Source: Candidatus Tenebribacter mawsonii (GTDB lineage Bacteria > Cloacimonadota > Cloacimonadia > Cloacimonadales > TCS61). Taken from it: DNA of 9,013 nt. This document shows, piece by piece, positions 1 through 7,000 of the stretch. The notes under the pieces were generated by a model, which saw nothing but the letters and a program-made list of their open reading frames with translations, was not told the origin of the DNA and made no database searches. A program made the translations under genes and the position numbers. The stretch lies in assembly GCA_030765665.1 (NCBI GenBank), contig JAVCCD010000055.1, positions 1-9,013 on the forward strand, in the 5' to 3' direction. The stretch's first letter is position 1. The number at the start of each line of letters is the position of its first letter.

Positions 1-2
1 AT

Positions 3-176
3 TGCAGACTCCCGCTCAAAGCTTCAATTTACCGTATTGCTTTGCTTCTGCCAGCACTGCTATTGGGGATCGTTCCTTCTATTATTGCTTTGATTTTTGG
101 AAAGAGTTGGCTTCTAATTTATGGTACACTTTTTACAATCTTAGCTGGTGGAGATCTTTTCTCGTACGCAAGTTGA
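3..176 (+). CDS. C-terminal fragment of a DUF3267 (putative zincin peptidase) membrane protein, probably truncated
   Basis: The reading frame is already open at the window edge and gives 57 residues before TGA at 174-176; the N-terminal part, which would hold any zinc-binding HExxH, is outside the window. The visible part has an RLPL segment, then a hydrophobic helix with PALLLGIVPSIIAL, a short polar break (GKSW), a second hydrophobic stretch and AGGDLFSYAS. The Leu-rich LPAL-LGxxPS helix followed by A/G-GGDL is the usual C-terminal pattern of DUF3267 proteins, which are multi-pass membrane proteins of unproven peptidase function. In that family the chain normally continues past GGDL for a further stretch; here it stops five residues later, and the stop codon lies inside a palindrome (163-187). 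I infer that the repeat changed or truncated the C-terminus. The family call rests on pattern recognition only. A second open frame over the same bases (start at 2) has no family character and is a shadow. Confidence 0.55.
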   Translation, partial: CRLPLKASIYRIALLLPALLLGIVPSIIALIFGKSWLLIYGTLFTILAGGDLFSYAS

Positions 177-187
177 ACTTGCGGACG
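163..187. repeat. Palindrome 1, AAGTTGAACTT core
   Basis: An inverted repeat centred on G175 with 12-bp arms and a single mismatch (A166 against G184). The inner 17 bases, 167-183 (CGCAAGTTGAACTTGCG), are perfectly self-complementary about the centre. It contains the stop codon of the DUF3267 fragment. No T-run follows on either strand, so it is not an ordinary terminator. It shares its core with the palindrome at 194-218, differing only in the central base. Confidence 0.75.
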
Positions 188-193
188 CAATTG

Positions 194-218
194 GGTTGAT
201 AAGTTCAACTTATCAACC
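194..218. repeat. Palindrome 2, AAGTTCAACTT core
   Basis: A perfect inverted repeat with 12-bp arms (GGTTGATAAGTT and AACTTATCAACC) around a single central C at 206. As RNA it would form a stem of about 11 bp with a tight loop. It begins 6 bp after the end of palindrome 1 and shares the AAGTTSAACTT core. Neither side has the U-tract expected of an intrinsic terminator. The pair looks like an intergenic palindromic repeat unit (REP-like) rather than a site belonging to one gene. Confidence 0.75.
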
Positions 219-245
219 AGAAGAAAAATATATCGTATCATAATT

Positions 246-331
246 GTCATCCTGCTTGCCAATTCGTAGCTTTGCGAAAACTGAAGCGAAATCTTATTGA
301 TCTCGACTCGAAAGATCCGTCGAGTCGAAGT
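246..331. repeat. Degenerate intergenic repeat of the GTCATCCTG...TCGACTCG type
   Basis: Starts with GTCATCCTG, contains CTGAAGCGAAATCTTATTGATC, here split by degenerate sequence, and ends with a hairpin: TCGACTCG (303-310), a 10-nt loop, CGAGTCGA (321-328). GTCATCCTGAG...GGAGTCGAAGGATCT repeats are widespread in intergenic DNA of Bacteroidota and related phyla; this copy appears to be a diverged or compound member. It sits just past the stop of the minus-strand gene ending at 336, so the hairpin could also stabilise that transcript's 3' end, but no T-tract follows it. The family link is by eye. Confidence 0.5.
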
Positions 332-335
332 AAAT

Positions 336-533
336 TTAATCTTGTTTCTTCTTTAAATTATCTAAAACTCCCAACGACATTAAGACTCCAATCGCTGCAA
401 ATATAACCCCAAGTGTTGTTAACGTAATAGCAATGATACTAACCTTTCCTATTAAAAATTGTCCTATAATACTCAAAGTAAGCCCTATTGCCGTAAATTT
501 TAGTGCATTCAATTTATTGATTTTCATTATCAT
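336..533 (-). CDS. Small two-helix membrane protein, function unknown
   Basis: A 65-residue protein with a short basic N-terminus (MIMKINKLNALK), a hydrophobic helix at about residues 12-28, a short turn with GKVS, and a second hydrophobic helix at about 31-55. The last ten residues are polar and end in KKKQD. Two transmembrane segments joined by a tight turn, with positive charge at both ends, suggest a hairpin with both ends in the cytoplasm. AAGGA lies 6 nt before the first ATG (533); an ATG two codons later is the alternative, but spacing favours the first. The gene stands alone and is divergent from the gene at 679. I do not recognise a family. The regular membrane pattern and good ribosome binding site argue for a real gene. 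Confidence 0.6.
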   Translation of the reverse strand: MIMKINKLNALKFTAIGLTLSIIGQFLIGKVSIIAITLTTLGVIFAAIGVLMSLGVLDNLKKKQD

Positions 534-678
534 TATTTATCCTTATAGAAAATTTAAAAGCATATCTCTTTCTGGCAAGAATTATGTATTTGACATCATA
601 AATGTAATTTAGCTGTATAGTTTTTTGAATATTGAAAATTCATTTCAGCAACATAGTAATTAAGGAGTAGAAATAGTT

Positions 679-987
679 TTGAATACACTTAATAAATTGA
701 TGCATGAAGTAACAATAAAAGCGTATGAGAATGCCGAAGATTGGATGAAAAGTGATGTTTCAGTATCATCTCAATTGCGTGATGGAATTCAAGCTGCAAG
801 AGAATTTTTTACTAAAATTGATTCTCGTATACAAGATGAGAATTCTTTATTAAATCTTATGCAACAGCAATTAGAAAAAGTATTAAGTTATTATCGGCAA
901 TTACCAGGTGATCTAGGACAGTGGGAATGTTCTGCCTTAAATATCATCAGTAGAGATATACAGAACCGTATCAATAAACTCAACTAG
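679..987 (+). CDS. Unrecognised 102-residue helical protein, TTG start
   Basis: The product is predicted to be largely alpha-helical and soluble, with heptad-like stretches at about residues 30-50 and 54-72 (NSLLNLMQQQLEKVLSYYRQL) and a short helical tail (NIISRDIQNRINKLN). There is no signal peptide, membrane segment or Cys cluster. AAGGAG at 662-667 lies 11 nt before TTG 679; the next in-frame start, ATG 700, has no Shine-Dalgarno upstream, so I prefer TTG despite the slightly long spacing. The gene is monocistronic: it is divergent from the membrane protein gene on its left and convergent with the operon on its right. I cannot assign a family. The helical layout would suit a small regulator or a helical-bundle partner protein, but nothing in the sequence shows which. 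Confidence 0.55.
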   Translation: MNTLNKLMHEVTIKAYENAEDWMKSDVSVSSQLRDGIQAAREFFTKIDSRIQDENSLLNLMQQQLEKVLSYYRQLPGDLGQWECSALNIISRDIQNRINKLN

Positions 988-1208
988 AACGATATAGTTT
1001 ACTAGTCTTAATAAAATATTACATTATTTACAAGCGTGTAACCGCCGGCAAAAGAAGAAAAATATAATTTGAAAAATTGATCTCTTCTTCATATTAAATC
1101 CACCTTTAATACTTAATAAATTTGATTCTTTCATATAATGCATAAACACCTAAACTATAAATAGGTTACAAAAAATTAAGACAAAAACCATTTTTAAGAT
1201 TCTAATAT

Positions 1209-1595
1209 TTATTCGACATAAATTCTAATTGTAGTTGGAGGCTTATTGTCTTCCTCTATTTCCATATTAAATAGATCTCCCACTTCACCACTGGAAACCA
1301 TATCCATTATCTCCGTCCAATTAATTGAAGAGAAATCAAAATTACTGCTTTCCAGGTGAGCATCAAAATTGGCATTTTTGGGAATGAACTTCATTCCGAT
1401 CTGAGCTAATTTTACTGGAATTGAAAGATTCAGCTTGGGTTTTTCACTTCCTTCCTGAGTGATAAGAATATGCAATTTTCTTCCAATCTTTGAACTTGCA
1501 GGTTTCGGATTCAAAGCTTCTAAAAGTTTGGCAGCTTCTTCAGCTGTGATCTTACCTTCAGCTACCAAATTTATTATTCTTTTTTTCTCTTCCAT
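1209..1595 (-). CDS. SHOCT-like domain protein, third gene of the DUF2089-DUF4097 operon
   Basis: A 128-residue soluble protein. Residues 2-28 form the SHOCT-like module (KRIINLVAEGKITAEEAAKLLEAL). After a Pro/Ser linker a second domain runs from about 39 to 128: a strand RKLHILITQ, a KLNLSIPVKLAQIGMKFIPK segment, a helical NWTEIMDMVSSGEVGDLF region and a final strand TTIRIYVE. This matches the layout often found beside DUF4097 proteins, where the chain ends in a strand like EIFVE. There is no signal peptide or membrane helix, so it is probably cytoplasmic. Its ATG overlaps the stop of the upstream gene by one base (TAATG), with GGAAGG a few bases before it, so translation is likely coupled. 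The biochemical role is unknown; the conserved context suggests it works with the other two operon products. Confidence 0.75.
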   Translation of the reverse strand: MEEKKRIINLVAEGKITAEEAAKLLEALNPKPASSKIGRKLHILITQEGSEKPKLNLSIPVKLAQIGMKFIPKNANFDAHLESSNFDFSSINWTEIMDMVSSGEVGDLFNMEIEEDNKPPTTIRIYVE

Positions 1596-2935
1596 TATTT
1601 TCCTTCCATTGCTGTAATCAACATCTCTGCTTCTTCGGCTGTAATCTTTCCATCTGCTAACATTTGTAGAATTTTTAACCTACTTCTCTCATCAACTTTG
1701 GTTTGTTCATTTTCTGTTAGATCACGGCCTTTAACCCTTTCATGAACTTCCTTAACAACTTTAGAAATACCTTCATTTATTTTTTCTTCTGCCTGCTCTT
1801 TGAATTCATCGCTTGAAATTTTATCAATTACGTCCTTCATTTTTACTTGTACTTCACTCATGATTCCACTTACATCCGGTATCTCAATATTCTTAACTGC
1901 TTCCCGTGCAGATTCCAGACCTTTCTTCACCGTTTCAGAATACTCATCAGGAACATTCTTTAATGATTTATCAATTATATCGCTTACAAAACTAAAATCA
2001 AAGTTTTTTTTAGACCTTGCTGTATCTACCAGGCGAATTGTTCCATATTCATTTTCAGCCATTATCTTCACTGTACCTGCACCTCTAACCATATTCAAAT
2101 TCTTTTCATCACCAATGTTAAGCCCTTCATTCAGTCCATCATAATCACCTTTCAAACCCACATAAAACTTACCTAATTTGTTTTTTGCTGCAATTTTGTA
2201 AGGGATATTTTCAGGAATAACAAGGTGAATTCCACCCATTTGATTTTTGAAATTAAATTTCCCTTTTTCAACATCTTGGAATTCATAATAAATACTGCCA
2301 TTCTCACAAGTGATTGTTGATGAATCAAAACCGGCTGAAAGGATCTTGATCGAACTGTTTTCTGTGATGAGGGTTAGATCACCATGACAACTTCCAAGTT
2401 TCACAGGACTATTTTCAGTTTTTACCTTTATTTTCCCAGTACAATTTTTCATTGATAAAGGTCCATTCTCAAAAGTGAGATTCACATCACCCAGATTCTT
2501 TTCTATCTTCACTGGTCCATTCTCAGATTGGATCTGAAGATCACCAGCATTATCATTAATGAAAATCGGACCATTTTCATTCTGAATTTGATGTGAACCA
2601 ATTAGGTTGCATATTTTTATATGAGCGTTTTCTGTTTCTGCATTAACTGCTGCTTTCTTGGGAACCAGTACATTAATTTTGATATTACGTACTTCATCAA
2701 TTTCATTTGTTTTAATAGTGAGTATATTTTGCTTTTCATCATACTCACAATTAATAATTTCTTTTAGATTTTCATCTGTCCATTCTTCTTGTTTTACTTT
2801 TGCATTTATTTCAATATGAGCTTTACAATCATCAGTTCCATTAATACTCACACCATAATTTTCAGAAGCAAAATCTAAATTCAATTCTTCTTTTACTTCA
2901 TATTCATAATTTAATTCTAACTGTTTCATTTTCAT
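1595..2935 (-). CDS. DUF4097-family beta-helix protein with C-terminal SHOCT-like module
   Basis: A 446-residue protein without a signal peptide. Residues 1-100 are beta-rich and lead into a DUF4097 beta-helix. The signature EN[AGS] recurs at residues 102, 120, 138, 156, 174, 192 and 211, a strict 18-residue period of one turn per repeat (for example SENGPVKI, FENGPLSM, TENSPVKL). Residues 215-305 are further beta structure, 310-400 are charged amphipathic helices that may form a coiled coil, and 417-445 are a SHOCT-like module (ILQMLADGKITAEEAEMLI). DUF4097 with such a module is the layout of YvlB/LiaX-like proteins of Firmicutes, some of which are linked to envelope stress; here the module is at the C-terminus. 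The first ATG (2935) overlaps the upstream stop as ATGA, but AGGGG directly abuts it, so the second ATG (2929) has better spacing and may be the true start. No enzymatic residues are apparent; a binding or scaffold role is my inference. Confidence 0.8.
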   Translation of the reverse strand: MKMKQLELNYEYEVKEELNLDFASENYGVSINGTDDCKAHIEINAKVKQEEWTDENLKEIINCEYDEKQNILTIKTNEIDEVRNIKINVLVPKKAAVNAETENAHIKICNLIGSHQIQNENGPIFINDNAGDLQIQSENGPVKIEKNLGDVNLTFENGPLSMKNCTGKIKVKTENSPVKLGSCHGDLTLITENSSIKILSAGFDSSTITCENGSIYYEFQDVEKGKFNFKNQMGGIHLVIPENIPYKIAAKNKLGKFYVGLKGDYDGLNEGLNIGDEKNLNMVRGAGTVKIMAENEYGTIRLVDTARSKKNFDFSFVSDIIDKSLKNVPDEYSETVKKGLESAREAVKNIEIPDVSGIMSEVQVKMKDVIDKISSDEFKEQAEEKINEGISKVVKEVHERVKGRDLTENEQTKVDERSRLKILQMLADGKITAEEAEMLITAMEGK

Positions 2936-3297
2936 CCCCTTTTCTTCAATTTAGAAAGTGCTTCTTCCACTGTAAGATTACCTTTTTCTATTTCATTAAG
3001 AATTTCATCAGATCTAACATTTGTAACTTTCTGCTCTTTTGAGCACAATACACTAATTATCTCCGCCAATTTATTCTTAACTGTTGGATAAGAGATATTC
3101 AAAGCTTTTTCTACTTCCTTAATATTACCACTACAGCATAGGAACGTTTTTGCAAATTCCTGCTGCACTGGCGTTAATAATGAGAGATCTCCAATTCCAA
3201 ATTTCCCTTTTATACTTGTTTCACAACTTGGGCAATGATACTCAACTATTTCCAGGTTAGAATTGCATACCGGACACTGTTTTAATCTTTTATTCAT
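2932..3297 (-). CDS. DUF2089 zinc-ribbon/helix-turn-helix protein, first gene of the operon
   Basis: A 121-residue protein. An N-terminal zinc ribbon has Cys8, Cys11, Cys22 and Cys25 (CPVC and CPSC). LLTPVQQEFAKTFLCCSGNIKEVEKALNISYPTVKNKLAEII (about residues 40-81) is a helix-turn-helix of the DUF2089 type, in which NIKEVEKxLxISYPTVxNKL is the hallmark. Residues 96-119 (EILNEIEKGNLTVEEALSKL) are a SHOCT-like module. The fold implies DNA or RNA polymerase binding, so this is the probable regulator of the operon. The start was set at ATG 3297 because AGGAGG (3303-3308) lies 5 nt upstream and the zinc ribbon begins seven residues in. The frame stays open to 3390, but that extension is AT-rich low-complexity sequence and looks untranslated. 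The 3' end overlaps the next gene by 4 bp. Autoregulation is plausible but not shown. Confidence 0.85.
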   Translation of the reverse strand: MNKRLKQCPVCNSNLEIVEYHCPSCETSIKGKFGIGDLSLLTPVQQEFAKTFLCCSGNIKEVEKALNISYPTVKNKLAEIISVLCSKEQKVTNVRSDEILNEIEKGNLTVEEALSKLKKRG

Positions 3298-3331
3298 TTT
3301 TTCCTCCTGACCTGAGAGATGATTTATTTTC

Positions 3332-3413
3332 ATTATTAATAATGTCAATCTTAATATTAATATTTTTAATTCTAATATTAACATTTTCAATATTTTGATT
3401 AATATTATTAATC
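3332..3413. repeat. Cluster of AT-only palindromes in the operon leader
   Basis: Four short inverted repeats lie in the 5' leader of the DUF2089 operon: ATTATTAATAAT (3332-3343), TTAATATTAA (3351-3360), TAATATTA (3373-3380) and the 17-base perfect palindrome GATTAATATTATTAATC (3397-3413). Their centres are about 18, 21 and 28 bp apart. They could be repeated operator half-sites for an AT-binding regulator or HTH protein, or they could be simple AT-rich low complexity. Their position between the inferred transcription start (near 3530) and the ribosome binding site (3303-3308) is what makes a regulatory reading possible. Confidence 0.35.
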
Positions 3414-3517
3414 TTTAACTCTTTTCTAAATAAGTCACTTTCATAATATTGAAATTCCACATTGATATCTGAAAAAAAACTAATATATTCTCTTATCACT
3501 ACAAATTAATTTTGTAA

Positions 3518-3544
3518 TTGACTCTTAAGATTTAGATTTATAGA
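3518..3544 (+). promoter_or_regulatory. Candidate promoter for the VOC/lyase genes
   Basis: TTGACT (3518-3523) and TATAGA (3539-3544) are separated by 15 bp, shorter than ideal for a sigma-70 type promoter. It is the best -35/-10 pair I see on the plus strand in this gap, and it points to the gene at 3589, giving a leader of about 40 nt. Its -10 overlaps the -10 of the opposing promoter. It should be treated as a weak prediction in a very AT-rich gap. Confidence 0.25.
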
Positions 3545-3565
3545 TTCGATTTTGAATTGATGCAA
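3537..3565 (-). promoter_or_regulatory. Sigma-70-like promoter for the DUF2089 operon
   Basis: Read on the minus strand: TTGCAT (3565-3560), a 17-bp spacer, then TATAAA (3542-3537). Five of six bases match TATAAT and four of six match TTGACA, at the optimal spacing. Transcription would begin near 3530 and leave a leader of about 230 nt before ATG 3297, unusually long for this compact region and containing the AT-palindrome cluster. Confidence 0.45.
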
Positions 3566-3588
3566 TAATATATAGGAAGGTAATAATA

Positions 3589-3969
3589 ATGAAAGTTAGT
3601 TTTACTACGATCACCGTAAGAGATTTAGAAAAATCAGTTAAATTCTATACAGAAATTATAAAGCTTAAAGAAATAAGACGTTTTAGCCCTCAGAAGGGAA
3701 TTAATATTGTATTTTTAGAAGATGAGGAAAATGGTAGAATTGAATTAATTGAATATGAACAAAAAAAGGTGAAAGAGGCTTCTGACTGGGATTCAAAAGT
3801 ATCAATAGGTTTTTCAGTTGATAGCATTGAGGATTGCATTAAGATGCTCGAAGAGAATGATATTAAAATAATTCGAGGTCCAATCCATACTCCTGATGGA
3901 CAAAAATTCCTTTTCATTAGTGACCCTAATGATGTAGAAATTGAATTAATTCAAGGTTTCAGTCTATAA
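3589..3969 (+). CDS. VOC-superfamily (glyoxalase/bleomycin-resistance fold) protein
   Basis: A 126-residue single-domain-length protein with the two beta-alpha-beta-beta-beta halves of the vicinal oxygen chelate fold. Half one contains TVRDLEKSVKFYTEIIKLK (8-27) and GRIELIEYE (49-57). Half two contains VSIGFSVDSIEDCIKMLEENDIKI (71-94) and DPNDVEIELI (112-121). Aligned by eye to glyoxalase I, the two Glu metal ligands are kept (Glu52 and Glu119) but both His ligands are replaced (Phe5 and Ser72), so lactoylglutathione lyase activity is unlikely and even metal binding is doubtful. It could be another VOC enzyme or a ligand-binding or resistance protein. AGGAAGG at 3574-3580 lies 8 nt before ATG 3589, a strong ribosome binding site. 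The lyase gene starts only 35 nt after its stop, so the two may be cotranscribed. The substrate is unknown. Confidence 0.8.
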   Translation: MKVSFTTITVRDLEKSVKFYTEIIKLKEIRRFSPQKGINIVFLEDEENGRIELIEYEQKKVKEASDWDSKVSIGFSVDSIEDCIKMLEENDIKIIRGPIHTPDGQKFLFISDPNDVEIELIQGFSL

Positions 3970-4004
3970 AGTGTAGCGTAGCACTTATATTGTGAATCAA
4001 GAAA

Positions 4005-7000
4005 TTGAGAATTGTGATTAATTCTTACAAAAAACTAATTTTTGTAATCCTTATATTTTTAAGCATAAGCATCATAATTGCATCTGAATCTAACATTTTA
4101 TTAGAAATTCCGCATAATTTCTTTAAAGGAATTTTAGAAGCTAATTATAAAGAGACTCCTTTTGATGAGTTTTTACCTGTAAACAGCGTTGCCATTCCAC
4201 AACCTCACTATCCTAATAAAAAGGAACATCCTTCATTACTTTTTAAAAGTGAAGACATTCATATAATTAAATCAAGATTTGCACGAGAACCATACCGAAG
4301 CTGGGGAGAAAATATAATTGATCGGGCACTTACATATAATTATGATCTATCTTCACCACTATTATATGAACTTAAAAGAAGTGAAGCTGCTAAATCAAAT
4401 GCATTTGCCTATTTTCTAACTTCCGATAATGATTTTTTGGAAACTGCAAAAGTTGCCCTATTGAATATTGGAGATACATTTCCTCCTACAACTCCAGAAG
4501 GGCAGGAATCGCAAGTTGGTTGGGGAGATTGGTTGAGAGCCGCACAGTCACTCAGGAATTTTGCAGTTGCGTATGATCTGATCTATTGGGAATTTAATGA
4601 AGATGAGCGGGGAAATATTGAAACACAATTGATCAAACAAGTTAAGCAGCACCACCGAAATTTCAGAAAATTCCCAAACAACTTCAGCAGAAATGAAATC
4701 GCTTCAGGGATTGGAATTCCCCAAAATAATCATATTATTGAAATCGCTACAGGAGTTGCAACTGTTGCCTTGGTAGTAGACGACAAACGAGCTGAGCGAT
4801 ATTTTGAGGATGCAATCAATGAAGTTCAACATGGACTCGCTATGATAGAAGTGGATGGGTCATATCGTGAAGGAGCGTATTATGGGAGATACATTGCATC
4901 AATAATATTTCCATTTGCACATTATTTGAATAATTCAACCGAAACAAATATTTTCAAAGTACATCGCTTGAAAAAGTTTATTCGCTGGTTGATTGATATT
5001 GAAAAACCGGATGGTAGTGTTCCACTTTTTGATGATGCCTTCAATCAATCATTTCTTTTTCAGCCATTAGGTTCCGGTTTAACCGAATATGAAAATGAAC
5101 TTATTTTTTTATATGAAGAACACGAAGAGAATTACAATAAATTTGATCTGAAATATATAGATATTTTTTGCAGTTTTGATGAAAGAACATTCCCTTTAAA
5201 ACCAGACTATGATCCTGCAATTTTTTTCCCAGATGGTGGTATGTCAATATTTAGAGGTGAAGATAATCTTTACGCCTTTCTGATCGGTGAACCAGGCAGA
5301 AAAAACGATACACATCATGACCACTATGAACCAGGAGCATTCACTTTATCCGTATTTAACAAAGATTTTCTTATAGACTGCGGATATGGCATACGTGGTG
5401 TGAATGACTTGAACAGAAGCTGGTACACTTCTGCTCAAGCTCATAATATTCCATTAGTAAATGGACTCGGACCAGATCTGAATCCTGTTTGGGGGGACGA
5501 TTTAACAAGTGAAATGTGTGATTTTTTCGGTTCAGAACAATTTTCGGTTTCAACAGTTAAATCAAATTATAGAGGAGCCGATCTTACTCGCTCAGTCTGG
5601 TTTGCAAATCAAAGATATTTCATTGTAGTTGATGAATTTGAATCTAATAAAAGAAAGAGATATTCAATCCCATGGCACGGACTGGGAAATTTTACAATAG
5701 ATTATGTAACAAGTGCAAAGTGGAAACAAGACAATTTTAGTCTTGATGTTGAATTCGTTTCTACGGATGACAGTTCTTTGCTATTTACAACAAAAACCGG
5801 ATTACACACAAATCGGGTGTTTAATAATGAGCATCAAATTCTGGAAGCAAAATTGCCACCTAGTAAAGACAATAAATTCATCTCCATATTTATCCCAAAT
5901 CAAATTGGAGAGAATCAAATTCAAGCAACCCAAATTGAAGTATTTTCAAACGGATATGTAAATGCTAGAGTAATTAATGAACAAGCTAATAATTGGGAAG
6001 ACTATATAATATTAGCTGATTCTGTATGGCAATGCGGGAATGTAAAGAGTGATGCTGAAATTGCTGTCATCCACAAAAATGATTTTGAAGAGATTGAATA
6101 TTTTTCTGCCAAGAATGTAACCTTTTTCGAAATTGATAACAATGAGATTTTTCGAGCTGATAAACCAATTAATATCACTTTGAATCTGGTTGATACAAGC
6201 TGGTTTGGCTACCTTGATTCCAAAAGTGAAGCTTCTACTTTTATCCAGTTTTTCCCAAACCTTGATCAAGGATTCATCACATTCAATAATAGAATAGTTG
6301 AATTTGATTCGATTGAACCTGAATGTATAATTGCAACATCAGCCAGTGGAATTTTTGATTTCACTCCTTCCCAAAACAGGATCTATTCTACAGAAAAATA
6401 CAAACCATACTATCCAATGTTGAAATATTTGGATCACTCACATGATCCTCAAACTGAACTTAGTGATATGAATCACTTTGAAAAGATCCAGCTGCGAAAC
6501 GAGATCACAACCCTCACAGGAGAAGCTGCCATTAGTTTAGCTGATTCCATAATGAATTATCCCCTAAAAAACCTTTACGGTATCACGGCCGGCATTATCA
6601 ATAGTGCTTGGAATGCTGAGGAAAGCTTCATAGTCAACTTGCCGCAATCTTTCAAGTTAGAACGAGATATTGCCGGGAAAAAAGTATCCTATTTTGAAGA
6701 AGGACGCATCACTGACAAAGGTTTATCAACTAATTTTCATAGATTAGAAATCGAGAACACACTCTATTTACAGCAGGAAAATTATTTTAAGGATCATAAT
6801 TTCACTTCTGCTGAATTGAATTATCAGCAATATCATTTATATGCCGATAGAGAAAAATATTATAATGATGTTGATTATCAAATTACTGCGGATAGATTTT
6901 TTAGAGATGGAAGAATTGGCATACAGCATAGCAAGGAAGAACAGAATAAAAGCAGAAATGGGATCAATCTGATTTATAATTCATGGAACAGCAGTGCAAT

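Noticed and set aside
2..199. 65-residue plus-strand open frame at the left edge
   Set aside because: It overlaps, in another frame, the recognisable DUF3267 C-terminus at 3-176 and has no family pattern or ribosome binding site in view.
590..621. TTGACA and TATAGT upstream of the gene at 679
   Set aside because: The spacer is 20 bp, too long for a standard sigma-70 promoter, and chance matches are expected in AT-rich DNA.
1052..1089. AAGAAGA/TCTTCTT inverted repeat in the gap between convergent genes
   Set aside because: Seven base pairs with a 24-nt loop in A/T-rich low-complexity sequence, with no T-run directly after it on either strand; it is likely chance. Nothing else supportable was seen in 988-1208.
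1800..2144. 114-residue plus-strand frame inside the DUF4097 gene
   Set aside because: Antisense shadow of a strongly patterned gene; no ribosome binding site and no domain pattern.
3298..3390. 31-residue N-terminal extension of the DUF2089 protein
   Set aside because: The extension is AT-driven low-complexity sequence, and AGGAGG sits 5 nt before ATG 3297, which fits the family's usual start just before the zinc ribbon.
3290..3499. 69-residue minus-strand frame upstream of and overlapping the DUF2089 gene
   Set aside because: GTG start without a Shine-Dalgarno and low-complexity Ile/Asn product; kept only as a possible leader frame in the findings.
3969..3986. AAGTG/CACTT hairpin between the VOC and lyase genes
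   Set aside because: Only a 5-bp stem with an 8-nt loop and no T-run; too weak to call a terminator, and the 35-nt spacing favours cotranscription.
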